From the NCBI RefSeq assembly GCF_013407935.1, contig NZ_JACBZU010000003.1, positions 186,001 through 250,000 of the forward strand: 64,000 nucleotides of DNA, in the 5' to 3' direction. The position numbers and the translations under genes were made by a program. The first letter of the stretch is position 1. Every line of letters begins with the position of its first letter. Positions 15,489 to 24,700 of the stretch are shown in pieces. A model generated the notes under the pieces. That model was given only the letters and a program-made list of their open reading frames with translations. It was not told the DNA's origin and ran no database searches. The stretch is from Allomuricauda sp. ARW1Y1 (GTDB taxonomy: Bacteria; Bacteroidota; Bacteroidia; Flavobacteriales; Flavobacteriaceae).

Positions 15489-16805
15489 ATGGCTATATAT
15501 ACTAGAGAAGAAGCAAAAAAGATTTTGGAAAAGGCATTGAGCTTTTCCAAGGCCGATGCCTGCGAAATAAACCTGAGTGGAAGAAACAGCGGAAACATTC
15601 GTTATGCACGAAACACCGTGTCCACTGCAGGATATCAATCCAACCAAAGCTTGGTGGTACAGTCCAGCTTTGGCAAAAAGGTGGGAACGGCAACCATCGA
15701 TGAATTTGACGATGCATCCTTGGAAAAGGTGGTCAGAAGGGCAGAGGAGCTCGCGCAATTATCCCCCGAGAACCCTGAATTTATGCCGCCCTTGGGACCA
15801 CAAACATACGATGAGGCTATCACATACAAGGAATCGACTGCCAACATCACTCCGGAGTACCGAGCTGAGGTGGCCAATAGCAGTATTGTTCCCGCCGCTG
15901 CAAAAGATGTAACTGCGGCAGGCTTTTTGGATGATTCGGCCCAATTTTCGGCCATGATCAATTCCAATGGATTGTTTGCCTACAACCAATCCACCAACGT
16001 GGATTTTACGGTGACCATGCGTACCAACGACGGTACAGGTTCCGGTTGGGTGACACGCGACTATAACGATATTGACAAGTTTGACGCTGCAGAAGCATCA
16101 AAAATTGCAATAGACAAGGCAGTGATGTCCCGAGAGGCGCGTGCCATAGAGCCCGGTAAGTATACTGTTATCTTGGAACCGGCTGCATCCGCAGATCTTT
16201 TGCGTAATATGTTTGGTTCTTTCAATGCAAGGTCTGCTGATGAAGGAAGAAGCTTTATGTCCGCCAAGGACGGAGGCAATAAATTGGGACAAAAGATTGT
16301 GGACGAAAGAGTGAATCTTTGGTCCGATCCCTTACATCCCGATGTGCCTACCTCCACATGGAACGGAGCGGGACAGCCTTTAAAGAAAACCAGTTGGATT
16401 GAGAACGGGGTGGTCAAAAACTTGGCCTATGACCGTTACTGGGCAGAGCAAAAGGGTGTTGAGCCCGTGCCCTTCCCAAGCAATGCAATTATGGAAGGCG
16501 GCGACGAAAGTTTGGAAGACATGATCAAAGGAACCAAAAAGGGTATTTTGGTGACACGCTTTTGGTATATCCGAAGTGTAGACCCACAAACCTTGCTATA
16601 TACTGGTTTGACCCGGGACGGAACGTTCTATATTGAAAATGGACAGATCAAATTCCCTGTAAAAAACTTCAGGTTCAATGAGAGTCCGATCATTATGTTG
16701 AACAATTTGGAATCGCTCGGACAACAGGTTCGTGTAAACGGCAACCTAATTCCTTACATGAAGATTCGTGACTTTACGTTCACCAGTCTTTCCGACGCGG
16801 TATAA
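15489..16805 (+). CDS. pmbA: TldE/PmbA-family protein
   Basis: The 438-residue partner of TldD belongs to the same fold but lacks HExxxH at the equivalent position (EPAASADLLRNMFGSF), as expected for the non-catalytic TldE/PmbA subunit that shapes the peptide channel. The family segments GWVTRDYNDID, GRSFMSAKDGGNKLGQ and TRFWYIRSVDPQTLLYTGLTRDG are present. No signal peptide is seen. It is co-directional with tldD and followed by a strong terminator at 16822-16860. Confidence 0.9.
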   Translation: MAIYTREEAKKILEKALSFSKADACEINLSGRNSGNIRYARNTVSTAGYQSNQSLVVQSSFGKKVGTATIDEFDDASLEKVVRRAEELAQLSPENPEFMPPLGPQTYDEAITYKESTANITPEYRAEVANSSIVPAAAKDVTAAGFLDDSAQFSAMINSNGLFAYNQSTNVDFTVTMRTNDGTGSGWVTRDYNDIDKFDAAEASKIAIDKAVMSREARAIEPGKYTVILEPAASADLLRNMFGSFNARSADEGRSFMSAKDGGNKLGQKIVDERVNLWSDPLHPDVPTSTWNGAGQPLKKTSWIENGVVKNLAYDRYWAEQKGVEPVPFPSNAIMEGGDESLEDMIKGTKKGILVTRFWYIRSVDPQTLLYTGLTRDGTFYIENGQIKFPVKNFRFNESPIIMLNNLESLGQQVRVNGNLIPYMKIRDFTFTSLSDAV

Positions 16806-16821
16806 GCATAATACACACAAC

Positions 16822-16860
16822 AAACTGGTGGTCGACTTGGTATCGACCGCCAGTTTTTTA
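16822..16860 (+). terminator. Rho-independent terminator after tldD-pmbA
   Basis: A 13-bp stem (AACTGGTGGTCGA with TCGACCGCCAGTT, one G-T wobble) has a 7-nt loop and is followed by TTTTTTATTTT. It separates the TldD/TldE pair from the next operon, whose first ATG is at 16891. Confidence 0.85.
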
Positions 16861-16890
16861 TTTTGGCAAAGATTTTAGCCTACGACCAAA

Positions 16891-17517
16891 ATGGCATTGG
16901 ATAACGAATTTTTTTTCACACGCTTGCAGTATGAATCAGGAGATTGGGATGTGGATCAGCGTATGCCCTCCAATTTGCTGAATTCCTTGGTAGAATACAC
17001 CACACTTAAGGTCGATACACAGGAAAAAATCATCCCGTTGGCCAGTGACGATATCTTTAAAAGCCCGTTTTGTTATATCTCCGGCCATAAACTGGTGCAG
17101 TTCACCAAAAAGGAAAGGGAAAATTTTGAAAAGTACGTCCGCAACGGCGGTTTTGTCTTTGCAGATGACTGCAACCACGATATTGACGGTCTTTTTGCTA
17201 AATCCTTTGAACGCCAAATGGAAGAAATTTTTGGGGCTGGCGAATTGAAAAAAATTCCCAACGATCACGAAATCTACACCATTTTTTTTGAGTTTGATGA
17301 TGGTCCACCTACCACTTCCCAAGAATTGAACGGATGGGGAGATGATTTGGTGCACGAATACCTCAAGGCCATCGTCATCAACGGACGCATAGGCGTGCTC
17401 TACAGCAACAAGGATTATGGATGCGAATGGGATTACGATTTTAGAAACAAACGATGGTACAAAATCGACAATACCCGTTTCGGGGTCAACATCGTGCTGT
17501 ACGCATTAACTTCTTAA
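16891..17517 (+). CDS. DUF4159 domain protein
   Basis: The 208-residue protein has no signal peptide. It begins DNEFFFTRLQYESGDWDVD and carries the Thd-type class I glutamine-amidotransferase-like core typical of DUF4159 (LVQFTKKERENFEKYVRNGGFVFADDCNHD; GRIGVLYSNKDYGCEWDYD). Enzymatic activity is not known for the family. It opens a tightly packed operon with MoxR (10 bp downstream), DUF58, BatA and DUF4175 genes, a conserved Bacteroidota arrangement thought to concern the cell envelope. The terminator just upstream means its promoter is very short or depends on read-through. Confidence 0.85.
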   Translation: MALDNEFFFTRLQYESGDWDVDQRMPSNLLNSLVEYTTLKVDTQEKIIPLASDDIFKSPFCYISGHKLVQFTKKERENFEKYVRNGGFVFADDCNHDIDGLFAKSFERQMEEIFGAGELKKIPNDHEIYTIFFEFDDGPPTTSQELNGWGDDLVHEYLKAIVINGRIGVLYSNKDYGCEWDYDFRNKRWYKIDNTRFGVNIVLYALTS

Positions 17518-17527
17518 CACTATTGAT

Positions 17528-18532
17528 TTGAACAAAGAACTACAACAAATTGCAAACGAAGTGGAGGGGCTTTCCGAAAAATTATCGGCCCTGAAGCAGG
17601 AAATTGGGAAGGTGATCATTGGTCAGGAAGAGACCGTTTCACAGCTGTTGATTACCTTTTTGGCAGGTGGACATGCCTTGCTGGAAGGTGTTCCGGGGTT
17701 GGCAAAAACCTTGATGATACGAACGCTTTCGGATGCGATTGACCTAAAATTCAAAAGGATTCAGTTTACCCCGGATTTGATGCCATCCGATATTATCGGT
17801 ACCGAGATACTGGAGGAAGACCATAGTACGGGCAAAAAATTCTTCAAGTTTAATAAAGGCCCCATCTTTTCCAATATCATATTGGCGGATGAGATTAACA
17901 GGACCCCTCCCAAAACGCAGGCAGCACTTTTGGAGGCCATGCAGGAGTTTGAGGTGACCTACGGCGATAAAACCTATAAACTGGACAGGCCATTCTTCAT
18001 TTTGGCCACCCAAAACCCGATTGAGCAATCAGGGACCTTTGTATTGCCAGAGGCACAACAAGATAGGTTTCTGTTATACATCAAAATTGGCTACCCGACG
18101 GATAAAGAAGAGACCGAGATTTTAAAGGCAACCACCGGAACCAAAAAGGCAAAATTGAACAAGGTGTTGTCAGGAGAGGACATCATCCGATTACAACAGT
18201 TGGTGCGGGAAATCTCCATCAGCGATGGTCTGATTCAATATGTGAGCGATGTGATACGCGCCACCCGGCCAGACACCACATCAGTCGACTACGTAAAAAA
18301 ATGGGTGGATTGGGGTGCAGGTCCGCGTGCAGGTCAGGCCATGATCCTGACCGCAAAGGCCAATGCCCTCTTAAATGGTAAATTGGCCGTAACTCTGGAG
18401 GACCTACAAACCGTTGCCTTACCCGTGTTGAGACACAGGGTGCTGGTCAATTTTAGAGCAGAGGCAGAAGGTATCACTTCGGACACAGTGACCCAGGAAA
18501 TACTTAAAACCGTTCAAGTTAAGGATAACTAA
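17528..18532 (+). CDS. MoxR-family AAA+ ATPase
   Basis: The 334-residue cytoplasmic ATPase has Walker A GVPGLAKT (about 57-64), Walker B ILADEINR (about 120-127), a sensor-1 segment LATQNPIEQSGTFVLPEAQQDRF, and an AAA lid ending VLVNFRAEAEGI. MoxR proteins act as chaperones that pair with von Willebrand A-type proteins, here the DUF58 product. The start is TTG 17528 (NKELQQIANEVEG); no better ATG is seen. Its TAA overlaps the next ATG by one base, indicating translational coupling. Confidence 0.95.
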   Translation: MNKELQQIANEVEGLSEKLSALKQEIGKVIIGQEETVSQLLITFLAGGHALLEGVPGLAKTLMIRTLSDAIDLKFKRIQFTPDLMPSDIIGTEILEEDHSTGKKFFKFNKGPIFSNIILADEINRTPPKTQAALLEAMQEFEVTYGDKTYKLDRPFFILATQNPIEQSGTFVLPEAQQDRFLLYIKIGYPTDKEETEILKATTGTKKAKLNKVLSGEDIIRLQQLVREISISDGLIQYVSDVIRATRPDTTSVDYVKKWVDWGAGPRAGQAMILTAKANALLNGKLAVTLEDLQTVALPVLRHRVLVNFRAEAEGITSDTVTQEILKTVQVKDN

Positions 18533-19431
18533 TGGCAACAAGGGACTACCACGACCTTTTAAAACCGGATGTGATCAATACGGTATCGGGCCTCAGCCTG
18601 ATTTCCCGAATTGTGGTGGAAGGTTTTACCTCCGGTCTGCACCGTAGCAAGAGCGTGGGTCCTGGCATGGAGTTCAGTCAATATCGGGGTTATGAACCCG
18701 GTGATGACCTACGATTGCTCGATTGGAAAATGTTGGCCAGATCGGGACGATATTACATCAAACAATCCGAAGTGGACAGCCATGTAGCCGTTAAGTTTAT
18801 CGTGGATGCCAGCGATTCCATGGCACACGAGGAGAACGGCATTTCCAAACTGGAATTTGCGCGCGTCATGATTGCCTGCCTTTCCCATTTGGCACAAAAA
18901 CAAGGCGATTCCGTGGGACTTTTTGCCCTTAACGAAGATGATTTTGTAAGCATTTATCCCAAAGCGGACCGAAAGCATTTTAACCGTTTGCTGCTGGAAT
19001 TGTTGGGCATATCCACCAAAGGAAAATGGCCGCAATTTTCGGTAGCCTCAAGAAAAATTCATAATCGGGGCGAAAAGGAACTCATTTTTTTCTTGACCGA
19101 TATGTATGAGGATGTTTCCGAGCTCTCCGATTTTGTGAAAAACTTGAAAACCGCACACAACGAGGTCGTGGTAATTCAAATTATGACAGGTGCGGAAATG
19201 GATTTCGATTACAAAAAATCCGTCACTTTTGAGGATTTGGAAACCGGAACCAAGGTCAAGGTAGATATCAACAAAGCCAAGGCAGGGTATTTGAAGGCAT
19301 TGGACAACAAAATAGGACAGACCAAGGAGCAATTGCTCTCACAAGGGGTACATTATCATCTGTTTCGGATGGATGATGATTTGGGTGATGCCCTCCAATT
19401 ATTTTTAAAGGAACGAATTCGATTGGTGTAA
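18532..19431 (+). CDS. DUF58 / vWA-like protein
   Basis: The 299-residue protein has the DUF58 core SVGPGMEFSQYRGYEPGDDLR followed by DWKMLARSGRYYIKQSE. A MIDAS-like metal-site motif DxSxS is seen in FIVDASDSMA near residue 93. No membrane segment is obvious. DUF58 proteins are the usual vWA-like partners of MoxR ATPases. It is coupled to the upstream gene by a TAATG overlap, and the next ATG follows its TAA directly. Confidence 0.9.
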   Translation: MATRDYHDLLKPDVINTVSGLSLISRIVVEGFTSGLHRSKSVGPGMEFSQYRGYEPGDDLRLLDWKMLARSGRYYIKQSEVDSHVAVKFIVDASDSMAHEENGISKLEFARVMIACLSHLAQKQGDSVGLFALNEDDFVSIYPKADRKHFNRLLLELLGISTKGKWPQFSVASRKIHNRGEKELIFFLTDMYEDVSELSDFVKNLKTAHNEVVVIQIMTGAEMDFDYKKSVTFEDLETGTKVKVDINKAKAGYLKALDNKIGQTKEQLLSQGVHYHLFRMDDDLGDALQLFLKERIRLV

Positions 19432-20703
19432 ATGGTTTTTGCGAATCCAACATATCTCTGGGCACTATTGGGACTTTTGGTCCCCTTGGCCATTCATTTG
19501 TGGAGCAAAAAAGAGGCAAAGACCGTCAAAATCGGGAGTGTTCAGTTGTTGGACGAATCAAATTCACGCCAATCCAGCAGCATTCAATTGAACGAATGGT
19601 TGCTCCTGCTGTTACGTATGCTGATTTTGGCACTTATCGTATTGTTGATGGAGGGCCCACAATGGCGTACCAAGGGCAATCAACAACAGGTTACCTATTT
19701 GGTGGAGCCTTCGCTGGCCAACGAGCCCACTTTGACCCCCATTTTGGATAGTTTACAAGAAGATGCCTCCGTAAGGTTGTTTGCCAACGGATTTCCGGAA
19801 TGGGATTTGGATACGGATTATCGAGCGGAACAGGAGACTCCCAACTATTGGCAATTGGCACAACGATTAGATTCCTTGCGTTCGGATAGTTTGGTCGTGT
19901 TCACTAAAGCATTCGCCAGGGGCATCAAATCCAAACGACCGAACACCCAAAAGAACATCCACTGGGTAGTCACCGAAGGTGAGGAAATTCTTGAACGTCC
20001 CCTCATTGCCCTCAAAAACACCGAGGCTGTTCAACTGGTTTCGATTTCCAGCAATAGCATGAGAACCCGCATCAATAAGGAAGTGATTAAAGATGGATAC
20101 CAACTGACAAGGGCAGGAGATAGTTTGCAACTTGGAGAAGGAGCAAATACCATCGTTCCGCTACATAAAATGGATACCCTTCTAATCAATCTGCAAGCGG
20201 ACGAGGGTTTTGAAAGGGAAGAAAAGTATCTTGAAGCCTCTTTTCGTGCTTTGTCCGCCTATTTGGGGCAGCCTATCAAAGTTAAGAAGGACAGCTCAAG
20301 CGAAAGTACCGATTTACAGGTATGGTTGAGTGAAGAGCCCTTGACACCAAGCGAAGGGAAATGGTTGGTTCTGAAACCGGACGTGATGGCAAAACAGTTG
20401 ATCGAGCCCGGACCTACAAAAAACATTTTCCATTTAACCTCCCGTTTAAATCCCAAGAATACGGTGGAGCAGCGATTCACGGAACAATTGTTGGGTATTT
20501 TGGGCGTGAATAAGGAGGTTGAAAGTCTTGCCAAAAATATGGACAGACGTCAGATGGACGAAGCCTCTTTAAAGCCCAATTATGTAGCGCCCAAACGAAA
20601 AAGGGAACGCGCCACTTTAGTGGATATTTCACTTTGGGTATTTGGTCTAGTGGCGGGATTGATGCTGGTAGAACGATTGATATCAAAGTACAGAAAACAG
20701 TGA
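19432..20703 (+). CDS. BatA N-terminal-domain membrane protein
   Basis: The 423-residue inner-membrane protein has the BatA-type N-terminus FANPTYLWALLGLLVPLAIHLW (first helix), a linker, then a second helix (EWLLLLLRMLILALIVLLM, about 54-73). A long extracytoplasmic region without a visible DxSxS metal site follows, then a final membrane helix near residue 405 (DISLWVFGLVAGLMLVERL). It resembles the aerotolerance Bat proteins only in its N-terminal domain. Its stop TGA overlaps the GTG start of the DUF4175 gene. Confidence 0.85.
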   Translation: MVFANPTYLWALLGLLVPLAIHLWSKKEAKTVKIGSVQLLDESNSRQSSSIQLNEWLLLLLRMLILALIVLLMEGPQWRTKGNQQQVTYLVEPSLANEPTLTPILDSLQEDASVRLFANGFPEWDLDTDYRAEQETPNYWQLAQRLDSLRSDSLVVFTKAFARGIKSKRPNTQKNIHWVVTEGEEILERPLIALKNTEAVQLVSISSNSMRTRINKEVIKDGYQLTRAGDSLQLGEGANTIVPLHKMDTLLINLQADEGFEREEKYLEASFRALSAYLGQPIKVKKDSSSESTDLQVWLSEEPLTPSEGKWLVLKPDVMAKQLIEPGPTKNIFHLTSRLNPKNTVEQRFTEQLLGILGVNKEVESLAKNMDRRQMDEASLKPNYVAPKRKRERATLVDISLWVFGLVAGLMLVERLISKYRKQ

Positions 20704-22934
20704 ACGGAGCAGCCCACATAAAACAGTTTCAGAAACGTTGGCAACAATTGCTGTATGCCGAGGCACTGTTATATGCCGTTGGTTTTGGAGGGATGATGTA
20801 TCTATTTACCCACAACATGGGATATGGTATCCTAAGCCTTTTGGTGGCCCTGGTTGTTTCCGTTTGGATCAAAAGACCTTGGAAAATAAATGAAGCAAGG
20901 GCTGTCAACTATATTGATGCCCACTTGCCACAGGCTGGATATAGCAGTGGACTCTTATTGGTGCCTGCGCGCGAGCTTTCAGACCTATCAAAATTACAGC
21001 AGTACCGCGTTGCCGCCCAGTTAGAACCTGTTTTACCAAAGACACGACCACCTCAAAAACTATTCAAGGCGGCATTGGTTATGTTCGGACTGGTGCTTAT
21101 CGGACTGATGGCCAATACTATCTGGACTTCCTTGAACCCATTTTGGAATAATGGTTCATCCAATGAGGACGTTATTACTTTCGCTCCGAAGGATAGTTTA
21201 TCATCATCCATCAAAATCCCTGAGCTCACCGATACGAAAGTGACCGTTCAATACCCATCCTATACCAAAAAACCAACCGTGCAGACTTCTTTGCCCAACA
21301 TTAAAGCGGTGCAAGGTTCCAGGATCACATGGCATCTCGAATTTGATGGCGAAGTACAAAAGGTTCAAATGGACCTGATGGGCGAGCATTTTGATTTTGT
21401 CAAAGTGCAAAACCAATACCGATTGACTAAGCCCTTGGAAGCTTCGGGCTTTTATAGCTTCACTTTTACCGATGGTGACGGAAACGATTATGTAAGCGAC
21501 CTGTATTCCATGGAAATGGTCAACGACGAGCCGCCTTTGGTTCAATTGGAGGGATTGGATAATTACAGCTATTTTGAGTTTGAGGAAGCTAAACAATTGA
21601 GCTTCAATGCTACTATTTCGGATGACTTTGGTATTGAGGATGCCTACATCATCGCCACGGTCAGTAAGGGTTCGGGAGAGTCCGTAAAGTTTAGGGAGGA
21701 ATCCGTTCGCTTTGATCGAACCATCCCAAAAGGAGGTAAGTTGGTGCAATTGCGACAACAACTGGATTTGGACGCCCTCAACATGGACCCGGGGGATGAA
21801 CTCTATTTTTATGTGGAGGCCCTGGACCAAAAATCACCAACACCCAATGTGGCGCGTAGCGAAACCTACTTTGCGGTGATTCGGGATACGGTCACGGATA
21901 TATTTGCGGTAGAGGGCAATTTGGGGGTGGACCTGATGCCCGATTATTTTAGGAGTCAGCGCCAATTGATTATTGATACCGAAAAACTGATTGCCGAACG
22001 TGGAACCATTTCCGAAAAAGATTTCAAGTTCAGGAGCAACGAACTCGGTTTTGATCAAAAACAACTTCGCCTCAAGTACGGACAGTTTATGGGCGATGAG
22101 ACCGAAATGCAATCCGCCCCCGGACAAGTATCGCCTGAAGCTGGTGAGGCAGACCATGATCATGATCACGAGGGCGGGGAAGAGGACTTGCTGGATGAAT
22201 ACAGCCATAAACATGATAGCGATAACGAGCACAACTTGGTAGTTGAAGACGATCACGACCATGGTACAGAGGAAGAGAAGGAGGATCCTTTGCATGAATA
22301 TGTGCACGATCATGGTGACCCGGAAGCCTCTACACTTTTTGAAAAATCCCTCAAAGCGAAGCTTCGGGATGCCTTGACCATAATGTGGGATGCGGAATTG
22401 TACCTCAGATTGTATGAGCCTGAAAAATCCTTGCCCTATCAATACGATGCCTTAGAGATTATTCAGGACATTAAGAACAGTGCCCGAATCTATGTCCACC
22501 GCATTGGTTTTGACCCTCCACCGATCAAGGAGGAGAATCGACTTAGTGGTGATATCGAGGGAATTACCAACGTTACCAAAGAGGAAGGATTTGATTACGA
22601 AATGTCCTTTGCTGCCACTCGTGAAGCCATATATCGTTTGGAACTCCTCATTCAAGAAGAAACAAATTTTAGCGAAACTGATGCCGCCCTTTTTGAAGAG
22701 GCAGGAAATGAACTGGCCCAAAAAGCCATCGCCAAACCCCTTACATATGTTAAAGTGCTACAAGGACTTCGGGATTTACAAAAGGCTTCGGATAGGACCA
22801 GAGAAAGCTATAAGGAAGTGCAACGGAAATTATTGTCGGTGTTGCCCGAAGTGGATGATAACCCTGTCAAAAGAACGGTATACCCTAATGAGATCAATCA
22901 ACTGTACCTAAAGGAATTGGAAGCTTATGATTGA
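20700..22934 (+). CDS. DUF4175-type membrane protein with His/Asp-rich insert
   Basis: Start GTG 20700 overlaps the previous stop (GTGA). An upstream ATG in the same frame lies inside batA and is unlikely. The 744-residue product has a pair of N-terminal helices (about 23-55) and another near 125-145, then a large periplasmic region with Ig-like beta segments. Long helical segments follow. The family is DUF4175-like, function unknown. Residues about 483-545 are remarkably rich in His, Asp and Glu (DHDHDHEGGEED, HKHDSDNEH, DDHDHGTEEE, HDHGDPEAS), a plausible metal-binding or metal-buffering segment outside the membrane. The next gene overlaps by 8 bp. Confidence 0.8.
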   Translation: MNGAAHIKQFQKRWQQLLYAEALLYAVGFGGMMYLFTHNMGYGILSLLVALVVSVWIKRPWKINEARAVNYIDAHLPQAGYSSGLLLVPARELSDLSKLQQYRVAAQLEPVLPKTRPPQKLFKAALVMFGLVLIGLMANTIWTSLNPFWNNGSSNEDVITFAPKDSLSSSIKIPELTDTKVTVQYPSYTKKPTVQTSLPNIKAVQGSRITWHLEFDGEVQKVQMDLMGEHFDFVKVQNQYRLTKPLEASGFYSFTFTDGDGNDYVSDLYSMEMVNDEPPLVQLEGLDNYSYFEFEEAKQLSFNATISDDFGIEDAYIIATVSKGSGESVKFREESVRFDRTIPKGGKLVQLRQQLDLDALNMDPGDELYFYVEALDQKSPTPNVARSETYFAVIRDTVTDIFAVEGNLGVDLMPDYFRSQRQLIIDTEKLIAERGTISEKDFKFRSNELGFDQKQLRLKYGQFMGDETEMQSAPGQVSPEAGEADHDHDHEGGEEDLLDEYSHKHDSDNEHNLVVEDDHDHGTEEEKEDPLHEYVHDHGDPEASTLFEKSLKAKLRDALTIMWDAELYLRLYEPEKSLPYQYDALEIIQDIKNSARIYVHRIGFDPPPIKEENRLSGDIEGITNVTKEEGFDYEMSFAATREAIYRLELLIQEETNFSETDAALFEEAGNELAQKAIAKPLTYVKVLQGLRDLQKASDRTRESYKEVQRKLLSVLPEVDDNPVKRTVYPNEINQLYLKELEAYD

Positions 22935-24681
22935 TGGAGTGCAGTTGTTGAACCAAAATCTCTTATGGCCAGTGGTGCTGGTCGCGCTATTATTGTTGAC
23001 GGTATTCGTTTGGAAAGAATGGGAACAACGAAGGGAGAAACGCTTTTGGATTAAATCGGTGTTGGCACTATTGGCCATAGTCTCCCTTACAATGATTGTA
23101 TTGCAACCTGCACGTTTTCAAGAAGAAACCAAAGGCAAAGCCATTATCCTGACCAAAGGATACCGTACCGCCCAATTGGACAGTTTACGATCTATCTACA
23201 AGCGGATTCCGATGGAAAATTATTCCCCTGGAAAAACCTTATCCATTTTGGAGGAAGCTGATTCCTTATTCTTGTTGGGACAGGGATTGGAGACCTACGA
23301 CCTTTGGCAGCTCGACGATGCCACCGTATCCTTTTTGGGAGCGGGACCCCTTATGGGATGGACTAAAATTTCTCATGATACCAACATTCCCCTTGGCGAA
23401 CGGTTTTCCTTGTTCGCACAATATGCACAACCAATCGAAGGACATTGGGCCATTTTAGCGGATAACGGAGGTAATCCATTGGATTCCGTAGTTTTTGGAA
23501 AAGCGGAGCAGCAAACGGTGCGATTGTCTGCAACTACAAAGGCAAGCGGAACATTTGTGTACCAACTGTGGGAGAAAGATGGTGATGGCAAAGTACTTTC
23601 AAAAGAGCCAATTCCCTTACATGTGGAAAAGGGTACATCATTGCGTATTTTGATGGTCAATACCTTTCCAACTTTTGAAACGAAGTACCTCAAAAACTTT
23701 TTGGCGGAGAACGGCCATGAACTACAGGCCAGGACCCAGCTCACCAAGGACAAATACAAATTTGAATACTTTAACGGAGCATCCGAAGCAGTATATGGAT
23801 TTACCATGGACCAGCTAGAGAAATACGATCTTTTGATTCTGGATACCGATAGCTACACAGGTCTTTCCAATGCTTCAAAAAGAGCCATTGAAGCATCTGC
23901 ACGAGTAAATGGTCTCGGGATTTTTGTCCAGCCCAATGAAAATCTGTTCCGTTTGTCTAAGAACCGTTTTCCAATGGCATTGGAACGCGATGGAAGGACT
24001 GAAATCTCCTTGGGACATGCAGGTGAAACACTGGCAACATATCCTTATCAATTTGAAGCAGGTGTCAGACAACAGCCAATAGCAATCGATTCTACCATAA
24101 TTGCCGGCTACGTGCCCATGGAAAAAGGGAAATTGGGCAGTACGGTGCTGCAAAACACCTATCAATTGGTGTTGGATGGTGATGATGAAATATACGCAAG
24201 CATTTGGACCCAAATACTCAATGGAATTGCCAAACCGCAAGAATCAGAAATGGCTTTTGAGGCATTGACCCCCATCCCGAAGGTAGATGAACCATTTTTA
24301 TTTGAAATTCGAACCCTTGAGGAAAATCCTCAATTGGAGAATATGGATGGAAGCCCCATTGCGTTACTGCAAGATGCGAGTCCTCCGACAAAATGGTCAG
24401 GCACCCAATATCCTAGAAAAATAGGTTGGAATCAAGTTCGGTCCGAAAAGGATAGTACGGTCGTGTTTTCCTATTACGTTTTTGATGAAGATCAATGGAC
24501 GTCTGTTGCTACGACACATAACATCGGAGCCAACAAGCGTAAATTTGGAACGGACAACCGTTTTAGGGGCAAGTCAGCTTCCTCCAATGGGAGCTTGCAA
24601 CCTATTTCTCCGCTATGGTTTTACGTTTTACTTCTTTTGTGTTTGGGTTGGCTATGGTTGGAGCCCAAATTGGTGTCATAA
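22927..24681 (+). CDS. Large membrane protein closing the MoxR/BatA operon
   Basis: The 584-residue protein has two N-terminal membrane helices (PVVLVALLLLTVFVW and SVLALLAIVSLTMIVL), a large extracytoplasmic region and one C-terminal helix (LWFYVLLLLCLGWLWL). The middle (about 235-330, SLRILMVNTFPTFETKYLKNF and YDLLILDTDSYTGLS) looks like the glutamine-amidotransferase-like fold seen in BatA-associated membrane proteins. A catalytic Cys is not evident. It overlaps the DUF4175 gene by 8 bp and ends the operon, converging on the DUF6090 gene. Confidence 0.75.
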   Translation: MIDGVQLLNQNLLWPVVLVALLLLTVFVWKEWEQRREKRFWIKSVLALLAIVSLTMIVLQPARFQEETKGKAIILTKGYRTAQLDSLRSIYKRIPMENYSPGKTLSILEEADSLFLLGQGLETYDLWQLDDATVSFLGAGPLMGWTKISHDTNIPLGERFSLFAQYAQPIEGHWAILADNGGNPLDSVVFGKAEQQTVRLSATTKASGTFVYQLWEKDGDGKVLSKEPIPLHVEKGTSLRILMVNTFPTFETKYLKNFLAENGHELQARTQLTKDKYKFEYFNGASEAVYGFTMDQLEKYDLLILDTDSYTGLSNASKRAIEASARVNGLGIFVQPNENLFRLSKNRFPMALERDGRTEISLGHAGETLATYPYQFEAGVRQQPIAIDSTIIAGYVPMEKGKLGSTVLQNTYQLVLDGDDEIYASIWTQILNGIAKPQESEMAFEALTPIPKVDEPFLFEIRTLEENPQLENMDGSPIALLQDASPPTKWSGTQYPRKIGWNQVRSEKDSTVVFSYYVFDEDQWTSVATTHNIGANKRKFGTDNRFRGKSASSNGSLQPISPLWFYVLLLLCLGWLWLEPKLVS

Positions 24682-24700
24682 AGCGACACATTTTGATAAA

